A stretch of DNA of 33,890 nt from a virus. Position numbers and translations under genes: made by a program. Under the pieces are notes generated by a model that ran no database searches, was not told the origin of the DNA, and saw nothing but the letters and a program-made list of their open reading frames with translations. The stretch is taken from positions 1 through 33,890 of IMG/VR virus record IMGVR_UViG_3300044733_004742; one strand, 5' to 3'. Positions 22,403 to 30,342 of this stretch are shown piece after piece. Each line of letters begins with the position of its first letter. Within the stretch, counting starts at the first letter, position 1.

Positions 22403-23348
22403 TGAATGGTTCTTTAATCCTTTAGGAGACATAACTTTAACAGATAAAAACTACAATACTCTTTTATATAATAAAATAGATAAAGGAAATTTTAACTATT
22501 TAAAAGGAATGGGAAAATCTGGGAAAAAGCATGATTTTATAACATACAATTACAATTATTATGGGTACAGAAGTATTCAGTTTGAAAAATCAAAAGATTT
22601 TTTAGCCGCAGGCTGCTCACAGACATTTGGCGTTGGAGTAAATGAAGAATTTATTTGGACAAATATTTTATCTAAAAAAATAAATGTAGATATACCTAAC
22701 CTCTCTATTGTCGGTGGCTCAATACCATCTATAGTAAATAACCTATTTGCTTATTTTAAAGAGTTTGGTAGACCAAAAACTTTATTATTACTTTTACCAG
22801 ACCCATATAGAATGCAAATACCAACGCAAAGAAAATATATAACGTCTGATCATATCAGAGAAGAAGATCCTAGAGAACCAAATCCAGAATACATGACTTG
22901 TCTGTATCTTCAAAGAAATAAAAGAAGAGAGTTTGAAAAATATCAAAAGATGCCCTTTGATCTAGAAAGCATTTTAACTCCCGATATACCATTTTTTTAT
23001 AGCATGAGATCAATAGAACATTTAATACAATATTGTGATGACTTTAATATAAAATTAATATGGTCTAGTCATGATATGGGGTTTAACTTAATGATGTCTA
23101 ATGTAAATTATAAAAACTATATCGACTCCGAAGAACACATGTGGAATATAGAAGGGTATTACGGTAAAGATCCGTTTGGCTACGAAAAATTTGTTACAAC
23201 AAAAACTGTATATAAAGAAGACGCTTGCCATGAAGAATTAAGAAGCTTAGACCCAAGAATTTTTGAGCGTGGCAATGACGGATCACACTATGGAATCCAT
23301 CAGCATTATCATATTGCAGAAATTTTTGAAAAGGCTTTAAATGCTTAG
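22392..23348 (+). CDS. SGNH/GDSL-like hydrolase, copy 1
   Basis: A 318-residue protein with the SGNH-hydrolase layout: nucleophile Ser76 in GCSQTFGVGV and the C-terminal Asp296/His299 in DGSHYGIHQHYH. SGNH enzymes remove or add acyl groups on sugars and other alcohols. It is clearly related to the copy at 24862-25884: both share an FAYFKxxGxPK block, a PxxxRMxxPTxxKxIT block and a TPxIPxFYS block. The acceptor is unknown; its place beside a carbamoyltransferase suggests sugar or glycan modification. Confidence 0.72.
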   Translation: MSHNEWFFNPLGDITLTDKNYNTLLYNKIDKGNFNYLKGMGKSGKKHDFITYNYNYYGYRSIQFEKSKDFLAAGCSQTFGVGVNEEFIWTNILSKKINVDIPNLSIVGGSIPSIVNNLFAYFKEFGRPKTLLLLLPDPYRMQIPTQRKYITSDHIREEDPREPNPEYMTCLYLQRNKRREFEKYQKMPFDLESILTPDIPFFYSMRSIEHLIQYCDDFNIKLIWSSHDMGFNLMMSNVNYKNYIDSEEHMWNIEGYYGKDPFGYEKFVTTKTVYKEDACHEELRSLDPRIFERGNDGSHYGIHQHYHIAEIFEKALNA

Positions 23349-23439
23349 ACAACTTGTATATAGATTAATGTATTTTATTCAAAAGATTAAAATTAAATTA
23401 TTTAAAAAAAATAAAGATAAAAGAAGGTATATATATTAA
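23341..23439 (+). CDS. 32-residue basic membrane-like peptide
   Basis: The ATG lies 8 bases inside the end of the SGNH gene and the TAA overlaps the next ATG (TAATG), the usual coupling here. The peptide has an amphipathic hydrophobic first half (LRQLVYRLMYFIQKI) and a strongly basic second half (KKNKDKRRYIY). It may be a peripheral membrane peptide or just a coupling leader. The coding call rests on overlaps only. Confidence 0.35.
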   Translation: MLRQLVYRLMYFIQKIKIKLFKKNKDKRRYIY

Positions 23440-24869
23440 TGATAATTATGGGAATAAATGAAACCTATCATGATGCCTCCGTATCTTTAATTAAAGACGG
23501 AGAAATCCTTTTTGCGGGGCATGCAGAAAGATATAGTAAAGAAAAAAATGATTGGTTTACAAATGATAGTTTAATTAAAAATGCATTAGAATATGGGTAT
23601 CCAGATAAAATAGCTTATTATGAAAACATATGGCTTAAAAAGGCCCGTATAGCCATTCATGGCGGTTTTGGTGGGGACAAGCCATACTTTCTTCAAACAC
23701 CCCTTAAAAAAATTCCTAGGGCTTCTTTTGGGCATCACAAATCTCATGCAGCAGCAGGGTACTACACAAGTAATTATACAGATGCGGTTATTGTAGTTTT
23801 AGATGCAATTGGAGAATTTAATACTTCTACGGTATGGGTTGGGGAAGGATCTAAAATTAAACAAGTTTACAAACAAAACTACCCAATAAGTTTTGGACTT
23901 TTTTATTCTGCATTCACCCAGCTTATAGGCTTAATGCCAAATCAAGAAGAATATATTATGATGGGGATGGCGGCTTACGGAGACTGGACAAAATATTATA
24001 AACAGGTAGATAACTATTTCCCTAAATATGATAAACAAAAATATAATTTTCACAAAGGCATTACTGACTGGGGATGGGTTTCAGAGCAAGACAAGTTTGA
24101 TATTGCCGCAGCAGTTCAGGTAGTTTATGAGCAAAGGCTTATAGACTTTATGAATATGGCTAAATCAATAACAGGAAAAACAAATTTAGTTTTTATGGGA
24201 GGATGTGCCCTTAACTGTTCTGCTAATACATTGCTATGGAAAATATTTGATAGCGTTTGGATTATGCCTAACCCAGGAGATGCTGGTAGCTCATTAGGCG
24301 CAGCAGCGTTATTGTATGGAAAGCATTTAAATTGGAGTGGCCCCTATCTTGGGCATAATATTGTTGGAAAGTATCCAGTTGATGAAATTGTAAATGGCAT
24401 TAAGCAAAATGGAATTGTTGCCGTTGCAAACGGCAGGGCTGAGTACGGACCCAGAGCGCTTGGAAATAGAAGTATTTTTGCTGACCCAAGAGATATTTCT
24501 ATAAAAGATAAAGTAAATAGCATTAAGCAGAGAGAAAAGTTTAGGCCATTTGCTCCAGTAATTTTAGAAGAGTTTGCTAGCGAATGGTTTGATATGAATT
24601 TTTCTTCTCCATACATGCAGTATGCAGTTAAATGTAAATATCCAGATAAAGTTCCAGCAGTTGTTCATGTTGACGGAACTTCAAGAGTGCAGACTGTAAA
24701 TAAAGAACAGCACCCAGGCCTGCATATGGCTCTAAGAAAATTTTACTGGGAAACTGGTATACCAATGCTGCTAAATACAAGCTTAAATATTAAAGGGCAA
24801 CCAATTGTAAATGATTTAAATGATGTTAAAATCTGGCAAGAGCATTACGGGGAAAAAATATATGTCTGA
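23439..24869 (+). CDS. Carbamoyltransferase (NodU/CmcH/TobZ family)
   Basis: A 476-residue O-carbamoyltransferase. The Kae1-like N-terminal domain has GINETYHDASVSL (5-17, Asp12), the metal-binding FGHHKSHAAAG (97-107, His99/100/103) and VVLDAIGE (119-126). GGCALNCSAN and a GRAEYGPRALGNRS block (about 333-346) follow. The C-terminal part has KFRPFAPVI, HVDGTSRVQTV and LLNTSLNIKGQPIV, as in the YrdC-associated family. Such enzymes move carbamoyl from carbamoyl phosphate through carbamoyl-AMP to a hydroxyl of an antibiotic, nod factor or, in some phages, hydroxymethylcytosine. The acceptor here is unknown. It is somewhat shorter than the usual 540-600 residues. Confidence 0.9.
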   Translation: MIIMGINETYHDASVSLIKDGEILFAGHAERYSKEKNDWFTNDSLIKNALEYGYPDKIAYYENIWLKKARIAIHGGFGGDKPYFLQTPLKKIPRASFGHHKSHAAAGYYTSNYTDAVIVVLDAIGEFNTSTVWVGEGSKIKQVYKQNYPISFGLFYSAFTQLIGLMPNQEEYIMMGMAAYGDWTKYYKQVDNYFPKYDKQKYNFHKGITDWGWVSEQDKFDIAAAVQVVYEQRLIDFMNMAKSITGKTNLVFMGGCALNCSANTLLWKIFDSVWIMPNPGDAGSSLGAAALLYGKHLNWSGPYLGHNIVGKYPVDEIVNGIKQNGIVAVANGRAEYGPRALGNRSIFADPRDISIKDKVNSIKQREKFRPFAPVILEEFASEWFDMNFSSPYMQYAVKCKYPDKVPAVVHVDGTSRVQTVNKEQHPGLHMALRKFYWETGIPMLLNTSLNIKGQPIVNDLNDVKIWQEHYGEKIYV

Positions 24870-25884
24870 TAGAAGAAATAATCCATGGCAAAGGTCTGGT
24901 AAGCTATATGGAACTATACAAGATGCAATATTTGGCAATGTCGATAACGACTTTGAGATGAACGATTACAAAAAGAGACGAATATATTTAAATGATCTAG
25001 GAGAAGAAAATTTTGTAGCTTATACTCATACTGGGTTTAAGCATAATATATTGTATAAACACAATAACCTGCACTATAGATGCGAAGATTTTGATAAAAA
25101 TGTTGACATATTATTTTCTGGATGCTCAATGACATATGGGTATGGCCTTCCAGTAGAACTTACATTTCCACATATTGTATCTAATAAGCTAAATTATTCT
25201 TATGCAAACATAGGCTTGTTGTCTGAATCAGTTTCATCTCAAGTCAGAAGAACATTTGCTTACTTTAAAAAATATGGACACCCTAAATATTTATATGCAG
25301 TCTACCCAGATTTTGGAAGAATGGAATTTCCAACAAATAGTAAAAGTTTTATTACTGGAACCCAGAAAAAAATTACAAAACAAGATATTCTGGAGAGAAA
25401 TAATAACTTAACTGCTTGGCTTCAAAGAAATTTTTTGCAAAATGCACATATGCCTGGAAACTTACCTAATTTGAAGCTTTCTGCCCAACCTCATATTGCA
25501 GAAGAAGTTATTACTCCAGAAATACCACATTTTTATTCTTCTCAGCTAATATTAATGTTACAACAATATTGTGATATTGCTGGAATAAAGTTTGAATGGA
25601 CTACGTGGGACCAGGATCAATACAATATAATGTCTCAGTTTGAAGATTTTCCAAATATATTTAATCTTAATATGGATAAATGGATACCAGACTATGATAA
25701 TACTTTAGACAACTATACAGACAATTCAAGCTGCCATAGTCAAATGAGAGAGGATTTAGGTACAATGTTCCATTTTGGCATGGATAGGGAGTACGGCATA
25801 GACCACGCTCATTGGGGAGCTCATAGGCATGCACATGTTGCAGATATTATACTTTCTCGTATAAACAGAATTCTTGTTGACTAA
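24862..25884 (+). CDS. SGNH/GDSL-like hydrolase, copy 2
   Basis: A 340-residue protein from the ATG at 24862, which has a GGGG-A-rich ribosome site and overlaps the carbamoyltransferase end by 8 bases; an in-frame ATG at 24820 is too far inside that gene. The nucleophile is Ser89 in SGCSMTYGYG and the C-terminal pair is Asp314/His317 in DHAHWGAHRHAH. It is a paralogue of the 318-residue protein, sharing three blocks in order. Both catalytic sets are intact, so two acceptors or two steps may be involved. A leaderless promoter for the next gene overlaps its last codons. Confidence 0.72.
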   Translation: MSDRRNNPWQRSGKLYGTIQDAIFGNVDNDFEMNDYKKRRIYLNDLGEENFVAYTHTGFKHNILYKHNNLHYRCEDFDKNVDILFSGCSMTYGYGLPVELTFPHIVSNKLNYSYANIGLLSESVSSQVRRTFAYFKKYGHPKYLYAVYPDFGRMEFPTNSKSFITGTQKKITKQDILERNNNLTAWLQRNFLQNAHMPGNLPNLKLSAQPHIAEEVITPEIPHFYSSQLILMLQQYCDIAGIKFEWTTWDQDQYNIMSQFEDFPNIFNLNMDKWIPDYDNTLDNYTDNSSCHSQMREDLGTMFHFGMDREYGIDHAHWGAHRHAHVADIILSRINRILVD

Positions 25885-25905
25885 AAATATTCATAAAGAT
25901 ATAAT
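25877..25905 (+). promoter_or_regulatory. Promoter for a leaderless message
   Basis: TTGACT at 25877-25882 and TATAAT at 25900-25905 have exact 17-base spacing. Six bases separate the -10 from the ATG at 25912. The -35 includes the end of the SGNH gene. It would drive the second half of the glycan block. Confidence 0.65.
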
Positions 25906-25911
25906 GTAATT

Positions 25912-26220
25912 ATGGATGACTTTATGGATTACGACTCAAGGCTAAGCCACTACATTGAAATTGGGGCTATATCAATTGAGGGGGTAGATCCAAATGGAGA
26001 ACTAATACTTTCTGTTACTGATAAGGCTAAAGAGTTAGCTCCAGATTTATGGCAGGCTCATATAGAATACGTAGACAAACAATTAATTAATTTGTATGAA
26101 AAGGGATTAATTGAAGTAGAATACAATGAAAATTTAGAGGCAACATTTAAACTTTCTCCCACAGCGGTAGAAGACATAAAAGATAAAGGCATATGGTTAG
26201 TAGATGAAAAAGATGAATAA
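25912..26220 (+). CDS. Winged-helix-like small acidic protein
   Basis: A 102-residue acidic protein starting at a leaderless promoter. A helix-strand pattern (AISIEGVDPNGELILSVTDK, then a helix, then LINLYEKGLIEVEYNENLEA) could be a winged-helix domain, but no signature is clear. It overlaps the next gene by 17 bases. As the first gene after a promoter in the block it might be a local regulator. This is inferred. Confidence 0.5.
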   Translation: MDDFMDYDSRLSHYIEIGAISIEGVDPNGELILSVTDKAKELAPDLWQAHIEYVDKQLINLYEKGLIEVEYNENLEATFKLSPTAVEDIKDKGIWLVDEKDE

Positions 26221-27307
26221 TATTGTTATCCCCCTTGCAGGAGAAGGCAAGCGCTTTGCAGATTTTGGATATGACGTGCCTAAGCCTCTTATTGTGGTTG
26301 ATGGCAAAACTTTAATTGAGCATGCAATAACAACAATTGGTATACCTGGAAGATTTATTTTTATCACCAAAAAATATAAAAATGAAAAATATAACCAAGA
26401 GCTTACATCTATATTAAAATCATGTGCTCCAGATTGTGTGGAAATAAAAGTCGACGTTAAGCATCGTGGTGCTGCAGACGCAGTTATGTTTGCTAAAGAA
26501 TATATTGATAATGATAGTCCACTATATAATGCTAACTGCGACCAGATACTTGATTGGGATGCAGAAGAGTTTGTAAATACAGTAACAAATAATGGGTGCG
26601 ACTCTGCTGTAGTTTTGTTTAAGTCTAGAAGCCCAAAGCATGGGTATGCAGAAATTGTAGACAATAAAGTAACTAAATTAGTAGAAAAAGATCCTATAAC
26701 AGATCATGCTATGGTAGGCTTTCATTATTGGGCAAAGGGTTCAGATTTTGTAAGGTCTGCAGAAGCTTTATTAAACAACGATGGATCAGATGAGGTTTAT
26801 ATATCTCATACAATAAATGGATTAGTAAATGATGGATACTATGTTTATCCATATTTTATTCCAAATAACGAGTATATTAATCTCGGCACCCCTGACGACG
26901 TGGCTTTGTATTTAGGCAAGGTTAAAGAATTTTATACAGAAAAACCAAAAACAATATTTTGCGATATAGATGGAACAATAATTAAGCATGCACATATGTT
27001 TAGCGAGATAAGCAAACATAAATCAGAAGCGCTTGCTGGTGTTGTTGCAAAGTTTAATGAGTGGGACGCAAAGGGCCATAAAGTAATTTTAACTACCGCA
27101 AGAAAAGAATCGGCAAGGCAAGGTACTGAAAAAGCTTTAGAAGAGTTAGGTCTTTCTTGGGACCTTTTAATTATGGGGGTTACTAGCGGCACAAGAGTTT
27201 TAATTAACGATAAATTAAATAGAAGAGACCCAGATAGAGCAATTGCAGTAAGTTTAATTACAGACGAAGGATTTATTTCAGAGGATTGGTCTAAATACGG
27301 ATTATGA
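26204..27307 (+). CDS. Nucleotidyltransferase fused to a HAD phosphatase
   Basis: A 367-residue two-domain enzyme. Residues 1 to about 240 are a sugar-phosphate or alcohol-phosphate nucleotidyltransferase (IVIPLAGEGKRFADFG, then a Lys-Pro pair at 27-28, a YNANCDQIL segment and an EYINLGTPDD segment near the end). From about 247 a HAD domain starts (IFCDIDGTIIKH, with nucleophile and acid/base Asp), then VILTTARKES and a GVTSGTRVLINDK segment. The pairing could activate a sugar or polyol phosphate while removing an unwanted phosphate, as in some capsule pathways. Two ATGs (26204, 26213) are possible starts. A reverse-strand frame at 26197-26664 is a shadow. Confidence 0.85.
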   Translation: MKKMNNIVIPLAGEGKRFADFGYDVPKPLIVVDGKTLIEHAITTIGIPGRFIFITKKYKNEKYNQELTSILKSCAPDCVEIKVDVKHRGAADAVMFAKEYIDNDSPLYNANCDQILDWDAEEFVNTVTNNGCDSAVVLFKSRSPKHGYAEIVDNKVTKLVEKDPITDHAMVGFHYWAKGSDFVRSAEALLNNDGSDEVYISHTINGLVNDGYYVYPYFIPNNEYINLGTPDDVALYLGKVKEFYTEKPKTIFCDIDGTIIKHAHMFSEISKHKSEALAGVVAKFNEWDAKGHKVILTTARKESARQGTEKALEELGLSWDLLIMGVTSGTRVLINDKLNRRDPDRAIAVSLITDEGFISEDWSKYGL

Positions 27308-27633
27308 AGTTGTCTAAGCTAAATGAAACAATAGGCGGATGGTTTGTTGGTAATTTCCCACAGGCGGCTTTTCAAACAGATGCATGCGAAGTTTCATATA
27401 AATATCACCATAAAGGCGAACTTTGGCCCGTACATTATCAAGAAAAAGTTATAGAAATAAATCTTATGGTTCGAGGAACTATGAAAATGCATGACAAGAT
27501 TTTACAGGAAGGCGACGTATTTATACTTTATCCATATGAAATAGCAGATCCAGAATTTATAACTGACTGCGAAGTTGTTTGTGTTAAAGTTCCTGGAATA
27601 ACAAACGACAAGGTTGTAGTAAAAAAACAATGA
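27304..27633 (+). CDS. Cupin-like protein
   Basis: A 109-residue beta-barrel-like protein with ATGA overlap on both sides. The first cupin motif may lie around FQTDACEVSYKYHHKGELWP, with HH and E as possible metal ligands, and the second around MKMHDKILQEGDVFILYPYE (RGTM...GDVFIL pattern). It is short, as single-domain cupins are. Nearby enzymes suggest a sugar-nucleotide or glycan reaction, perhaps epimerisation or regulation. Confidence 0.62.
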   Translation: MKLSKLNETIGGWFVGNFPQAAFQTDACEVSYKYHHKGELWPVHYQEKVIEINLMVRGTMKMHDKILQEGDVFILYPYEIADPEFITDCEVVCVKVPGITNDKVVVKKQ

Positions 27634-28097
27634 AGCTTATAGCTCACAGAGGAAATGTTTTTGGACAAAATCTTGAAAAAGAAAATCATCCTGATTACAT
27701 ATTAGAGGCTTTAGAGTATGGCTGTGAAGTAGAATTAGATTTATGGGCAAAAGATAACGATTTATTTCTGGGGCATTCAAGCCCCGATTATCCAATATCT
27801 TCAGAATTTCTTGAGTCAAATTCTGAAAAATTTTGGGTTCATTGTAAAAATATAGAGGCCCTTTGGATTTGCATGTTTAAATTAAAAAATATCCATTATT
27901 TTTGGCATCAGGAAGATGACGTATCGGTTACAAGCAAAAAAATTTTTTGGACATATCCAGGTAAACCTTTAACCCCAAACTCTGTTTTACTTATTTTAAA
28001 TGAAGAGGCTTTAAAAAAAGAACAAATTGGTGGAGATATATACGGCATATGTACAGACTATGTAGATGAAGTAAAGGGGCGTTTAATTAATGCATAA
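27630..28097 (+). CDS. GDPD-like phosphodiesterase, short form
   Basis: A 155-residue protein with glycerophosphodiester-phosphodiesterase features: IAHRGNVFG (4-12, His5/Arg6), the acidic VELDLW (34-39, Glu35/Asp37), LGHSS (His49) and a further FWVHCKN strand. Family members run to about 230-250 residues, so this is truncated at the C-terminus, although a YGICTDYVDEV segment resembles the family's closing DG(V/A)xTDxP. It may cleave phosphodiesters in a glycan or lipid, or be a non-catalytic relative. It overlaps the next gene by 8 bases. Confidence 0.6.
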   Translation: MKLIAHRGNVFGQNLEKENHPDYILEALEYGCEVELDLWAKDNDLFLGHSSPDYPISSEFLESNSEKFWVHCKNIEALWICMFKLKNIHYFWHQEDDVSVTSKKIFWTYPGKPLTPNSVLLILNEEALKKEQIGGDIYGICTDYVDEVKGRLINA

Positions 28098-29235
28098 CAA
28101 TGGCATGAAGGCTAGATTTGAGTTTGATTCCGTAGAAGCAGTTGATGTTCCAGAATCAGTTGGAAAAATATTTAAATTAAAAAATGTTAATTTTACTCCT
28201 AAACAGGGTGCTGAAGTTGTTGAGGTTCCAGGTAAAACGTTTTTTGTTAGTGCAGGGTATTACATATGGCACTTTTTGTTTGATGAAATTGCTGCCTACA
28301 TATATGTTAAAAAACATGTTAAAGATTTAAATTTAATGTGGGTATATCAGCCAGATATTAAATCTAATACCAAAGAAGATTTTTTAAATGAAATAAAAAC
28401 AAGATCTTTTCATAATGAAAACACAACTGGAATAGAAGTTCATAAATATTTTGAAGATGTTATGAGAATTTTTGGCGGACAAGACTATGTTTTTTGCCCT
28501 AAAGAAAGAGAAACAAACTATCATTTTGAAGAATTATATTTAGTTTGGGATCCGCATGATTTTTTTGTTGATAAAAAATATAAATTTTTACAGCTAGGAA
28601 ACCATTGGTCTGGTGTGCCGTATGCTTGGTGGACTAGATATAATTGGCAAGAAGGCGATAGATTTACTGGCGATATATTTGAGCATCAATGGTGGAGAAG
28701 AATAGGTATATCTGAAATGAGAAGTATCTTCTTAAAAGAATTAGAATCTTATCCTGAAATGCCTTATAAAAAAATTTTTATTTCTAGAAGAGATGCTGAT
28801 GCAAGATACAGTAAGGAGTTAACAGAAGAAAAAGATAAGTTATCTTTTTTTAGATACGTGGATCCAGAAATTAATAATATGATTGAAGATTATTATGTAG
28901 AGCGTGGATACCATCCAGTTAATTTTGAGGGCATGTCTTATTTAGATCAATTAAATTATATAAGAAGCGCCACACATGTTGCTGGATTAATTGGATCTGG
29001 ATTTACAAGCCTGTTTGTTGCAAAGCCAGGTTGCGTAGTAACAGAGATACTAGTAAATAAAAAATATAACTACACGTATAAGTTTCTTGCGGATATTGTT
29101 CCATTTAGGCTACACAGAATAGATCTTAGGTTACTAGTAGGAACACCAGAAAAGTTTCAAGAAATTTTTAAATTAAAAAATGATTACATAGATTCTTTGG
29201 AGGAAAGCTATCAAAAATATAATCCAAACAATTAA
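28090..29235 (+). CDS. GT61-like glycosyltransferase (DUF563)
   Basis: A 381-residue protein of the capsule-type DUF563/GT61 family. The C-terminal half has KKIFISRRDADARY, then VNFEGMSYLDQLNYIRSATH and VAGLIGSGFTSLFVAKPG, which match the family's R-R...M...D/Q...G-x-G-x-G layout. The N-terminal half has the IWHFLFDEIAAY motif typical of the same family. The donor and acceptor are unknown. It lies in tandem with a second, more distant copy. Confidence 0.8.
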   Translation: MHNNGMKARFEFDSVEAVDVPESVGKIFKLKNVNFTPKQGAEVVEVPGKTFFVSAGYYIWHFLFDEIAAYIYVKKHVKDLNLMWVYQPDIKSNTKEDFLNEIKTRSFHNENTTGIEVHKYFEDVMRIFGGQDYVFCPKERETNYHFEELYLVWDPHDFFVDKKYKFLQLGNHWSGVPYAWWTRYNWQEGDRFTGDIFEHQWWRRIGISEMRSIFLKELESYPEMPYKKIFISRRDADARYSKELTEEKDKLSFFRYVDPEINNMIEDYYVERGYHPVNFEGMSYLDQLNYIRSATHVAGLIGSGFTSLFVAKPGCVVTEILVNKKYNYTYKFLADIVPFRLHRIDLRLLVGTPEKFQEIFKLKNDYIDSLEESYQKYNPNN

Positions 29236-29239
29236 TGTT

Positions 29240-30196
29240 ATGGACATATTTCCAGTTACCGAAACTACTTTTTGTATGAGGTTTCCTAATATGCAATACA
29301 CTTCTTACGCAATGAAGCAGAGTGAGTATCCATTAATTCCAAAGTTAGACGTTGAGCCAAATTTAAATAGAGACATACTTGTTCTTCCCTATGTTGAAAA
29401 ATATTTTCATACATTTTTTGAGTATATTCCTAAAATTTTATTTTTAAAAAATATTAATCCAGCAGTCTTAGTTATATTTGTGTGTTCTGAAAAAACACAG
29501 TATGATGAGGATACAAATCTTTTTCATTCTTGGAAAAACATTGGTAATCATAGAGAAGATCATTTTAAAGATTTTTTAGATAGATCTCAAATTAGTTATG
29601 TTTGTACCTACAAAGACTCTGATTTTTTTAAAAATATGATTGCTCGTTCTGGATATGTATTTTATGATTCAATAAAAAAGATTCATATGAAAAGATGGAT
29701 GAATGATTTTTATAAATTTCCAAGCTCGATATCTTATTTTCCAACCTGTTCTCAGACTACAGATACACTTTTACCAATGGTAAAATATTTAAAGGGCATC
29801 AACAATGACAATATAGAATCTTTTAGGTCTATATATATATCTAGAAGAAATTTTCCAGAAAGAACTTTAGATAATGAAAAGCAACTAGAACAATTTATGC
29901 TAGATAGTGGGTATGAAGTATATTGTTTTGAAGATATGAATATTTTTGATCAAATAAAATTAGCAAAAGAATCAAAAAGAATTATTATTTTGAATGGTTC
30001 GTCTGCTGCTAATTGCGTATTATCAAATCCAGGAACAGAAGTTATTGCTTTTAATAATGGCGCTGAAATTGTAGGGGTTTACGAAAATGCATGTAAAATG
30101 TATAATATAGATTATAAATTAATAGAGATGCCAAATAACGATGCATTATGGATTATTGATTATTTAAAACAAAATAATTTAAACAAGCCTTTGTAG
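29240..30196 (+). CDS. GT61-like glycosyltransferase, second copy
   Basis: A 318-residue protein distantly related to the one upstream: YFHTFFEYIPKIL (like WHFLFDEIAAY), then SIYISRRNFPERT, then CFEDMNIFDQIKLAKESK and IIILNGSSAANCVLSNPGTE. This places it in the DUF563/GT61 family too. It is shorter at the N-terminus. The stop codon TAG at 30194-30196 lies within the 5' acceptor/D-arm sequence of tRNA-Arg, so gene and tRNA share 10 bases. It ends the glycan block. Confidence 0.75.
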   Translation: MDIFPVTETTFCMRFPNMQYTSYAMKQSEYPLIPKLDVEPNLNRDILVLPYVEKYFHTFFEYIPKILFLKNINPAVLVIFVCSEKTQYDEDTNLFHSWKNIGNHREDHFKDFLDRSQISYVCTYKDSDFFKNMIARSGYVFYDSIKKIHMKRWMNDFYKFPSSISYFPTCSQTTDTLLPMVKYLKGINNDNIESFRSIYISRRNFPERTLDNEKQLEQFMLDSGYEVYCFEDMNIFDQIKLAKESKRIIILNGSSAANCVLSNPGTEVIAFNNGAEIVGVYENACKMYNIDYKLIEMPNNDALWIIDYLKQNNLNKPL

Positions 30197-30259
30197 CTCA
30201 GAGGACAGAGCAGGACTCTTCTAAGGTCTTGGTCGCAGGTTCGACTCCTGCCAAGGGCG
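30187..30259 (+). tRNA. tRNA-Arg (anticodon UCU)
   Basis: A full cloverleaf: acceptor GCCTTTG/CAAGGGC with one G-U pair, D stem GCTC/GAGC, anticodon stem GGACT/GGTCT with loop CTTCTAA (anticodon TCT), T stem GCAGG/CCTGC with loop TTCGACT, discriminator G. CCA is not encoded (GCA follows). It reads AGA, a codon used heavily in this window. The first 10 bases are also the end of the glycosyltransferase gene. Confidence 0.92.
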
Positions 30260-30263
30260 CATT

Positions 30264-30336
30264 TGGGGATTAGCTCAGCAGGCAGAGCGGGAAGCTGTTA
30301 ACTTCTAGGTCATAGGTTCGAATCCTATATCCCCAG
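30264..30336 (+). tRNA. tRNA-Asn (anticodon GUU)
   Basis: A full cloverleaf: acceptor TGGGGAT/ATCCCCA, D stem GCTC/GAGC, anticodon stem GGAAG/CTTCT with loop CTGTTAA (anticodon GTT), T stem ATAGG/CCTAT with loop TTCGAAT, discriminator G as expected for Asn. CCA is not encoded. It reads AAC and AAU. It ends 6 bases before the stop codon of the convergent reverse-strand gene. Confidence 0.92.
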
Positions 30337-30342
30337 CAAGTA

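Noticed and set aside
23439-24869. Carbamoyltransferase as proof of DNA hypermodification
   Set aside because: Only one gene of such a pathway is visible and the neighbours suit glycans at least as well. Kept as a hypothesis.
26197-26664. Reverse-strand 155-residue open frame
   Set aside because: It lies wholly inside the clear nucleotidyltransferase domain, has no ribosome site or promoter and its translation shows no domain.
30187-30336. tRNA genes as phage attachment sites
   Set aside because: No integrase or excisionase was seen, and both tRNAs are complete and match phage-style tRNA placement.
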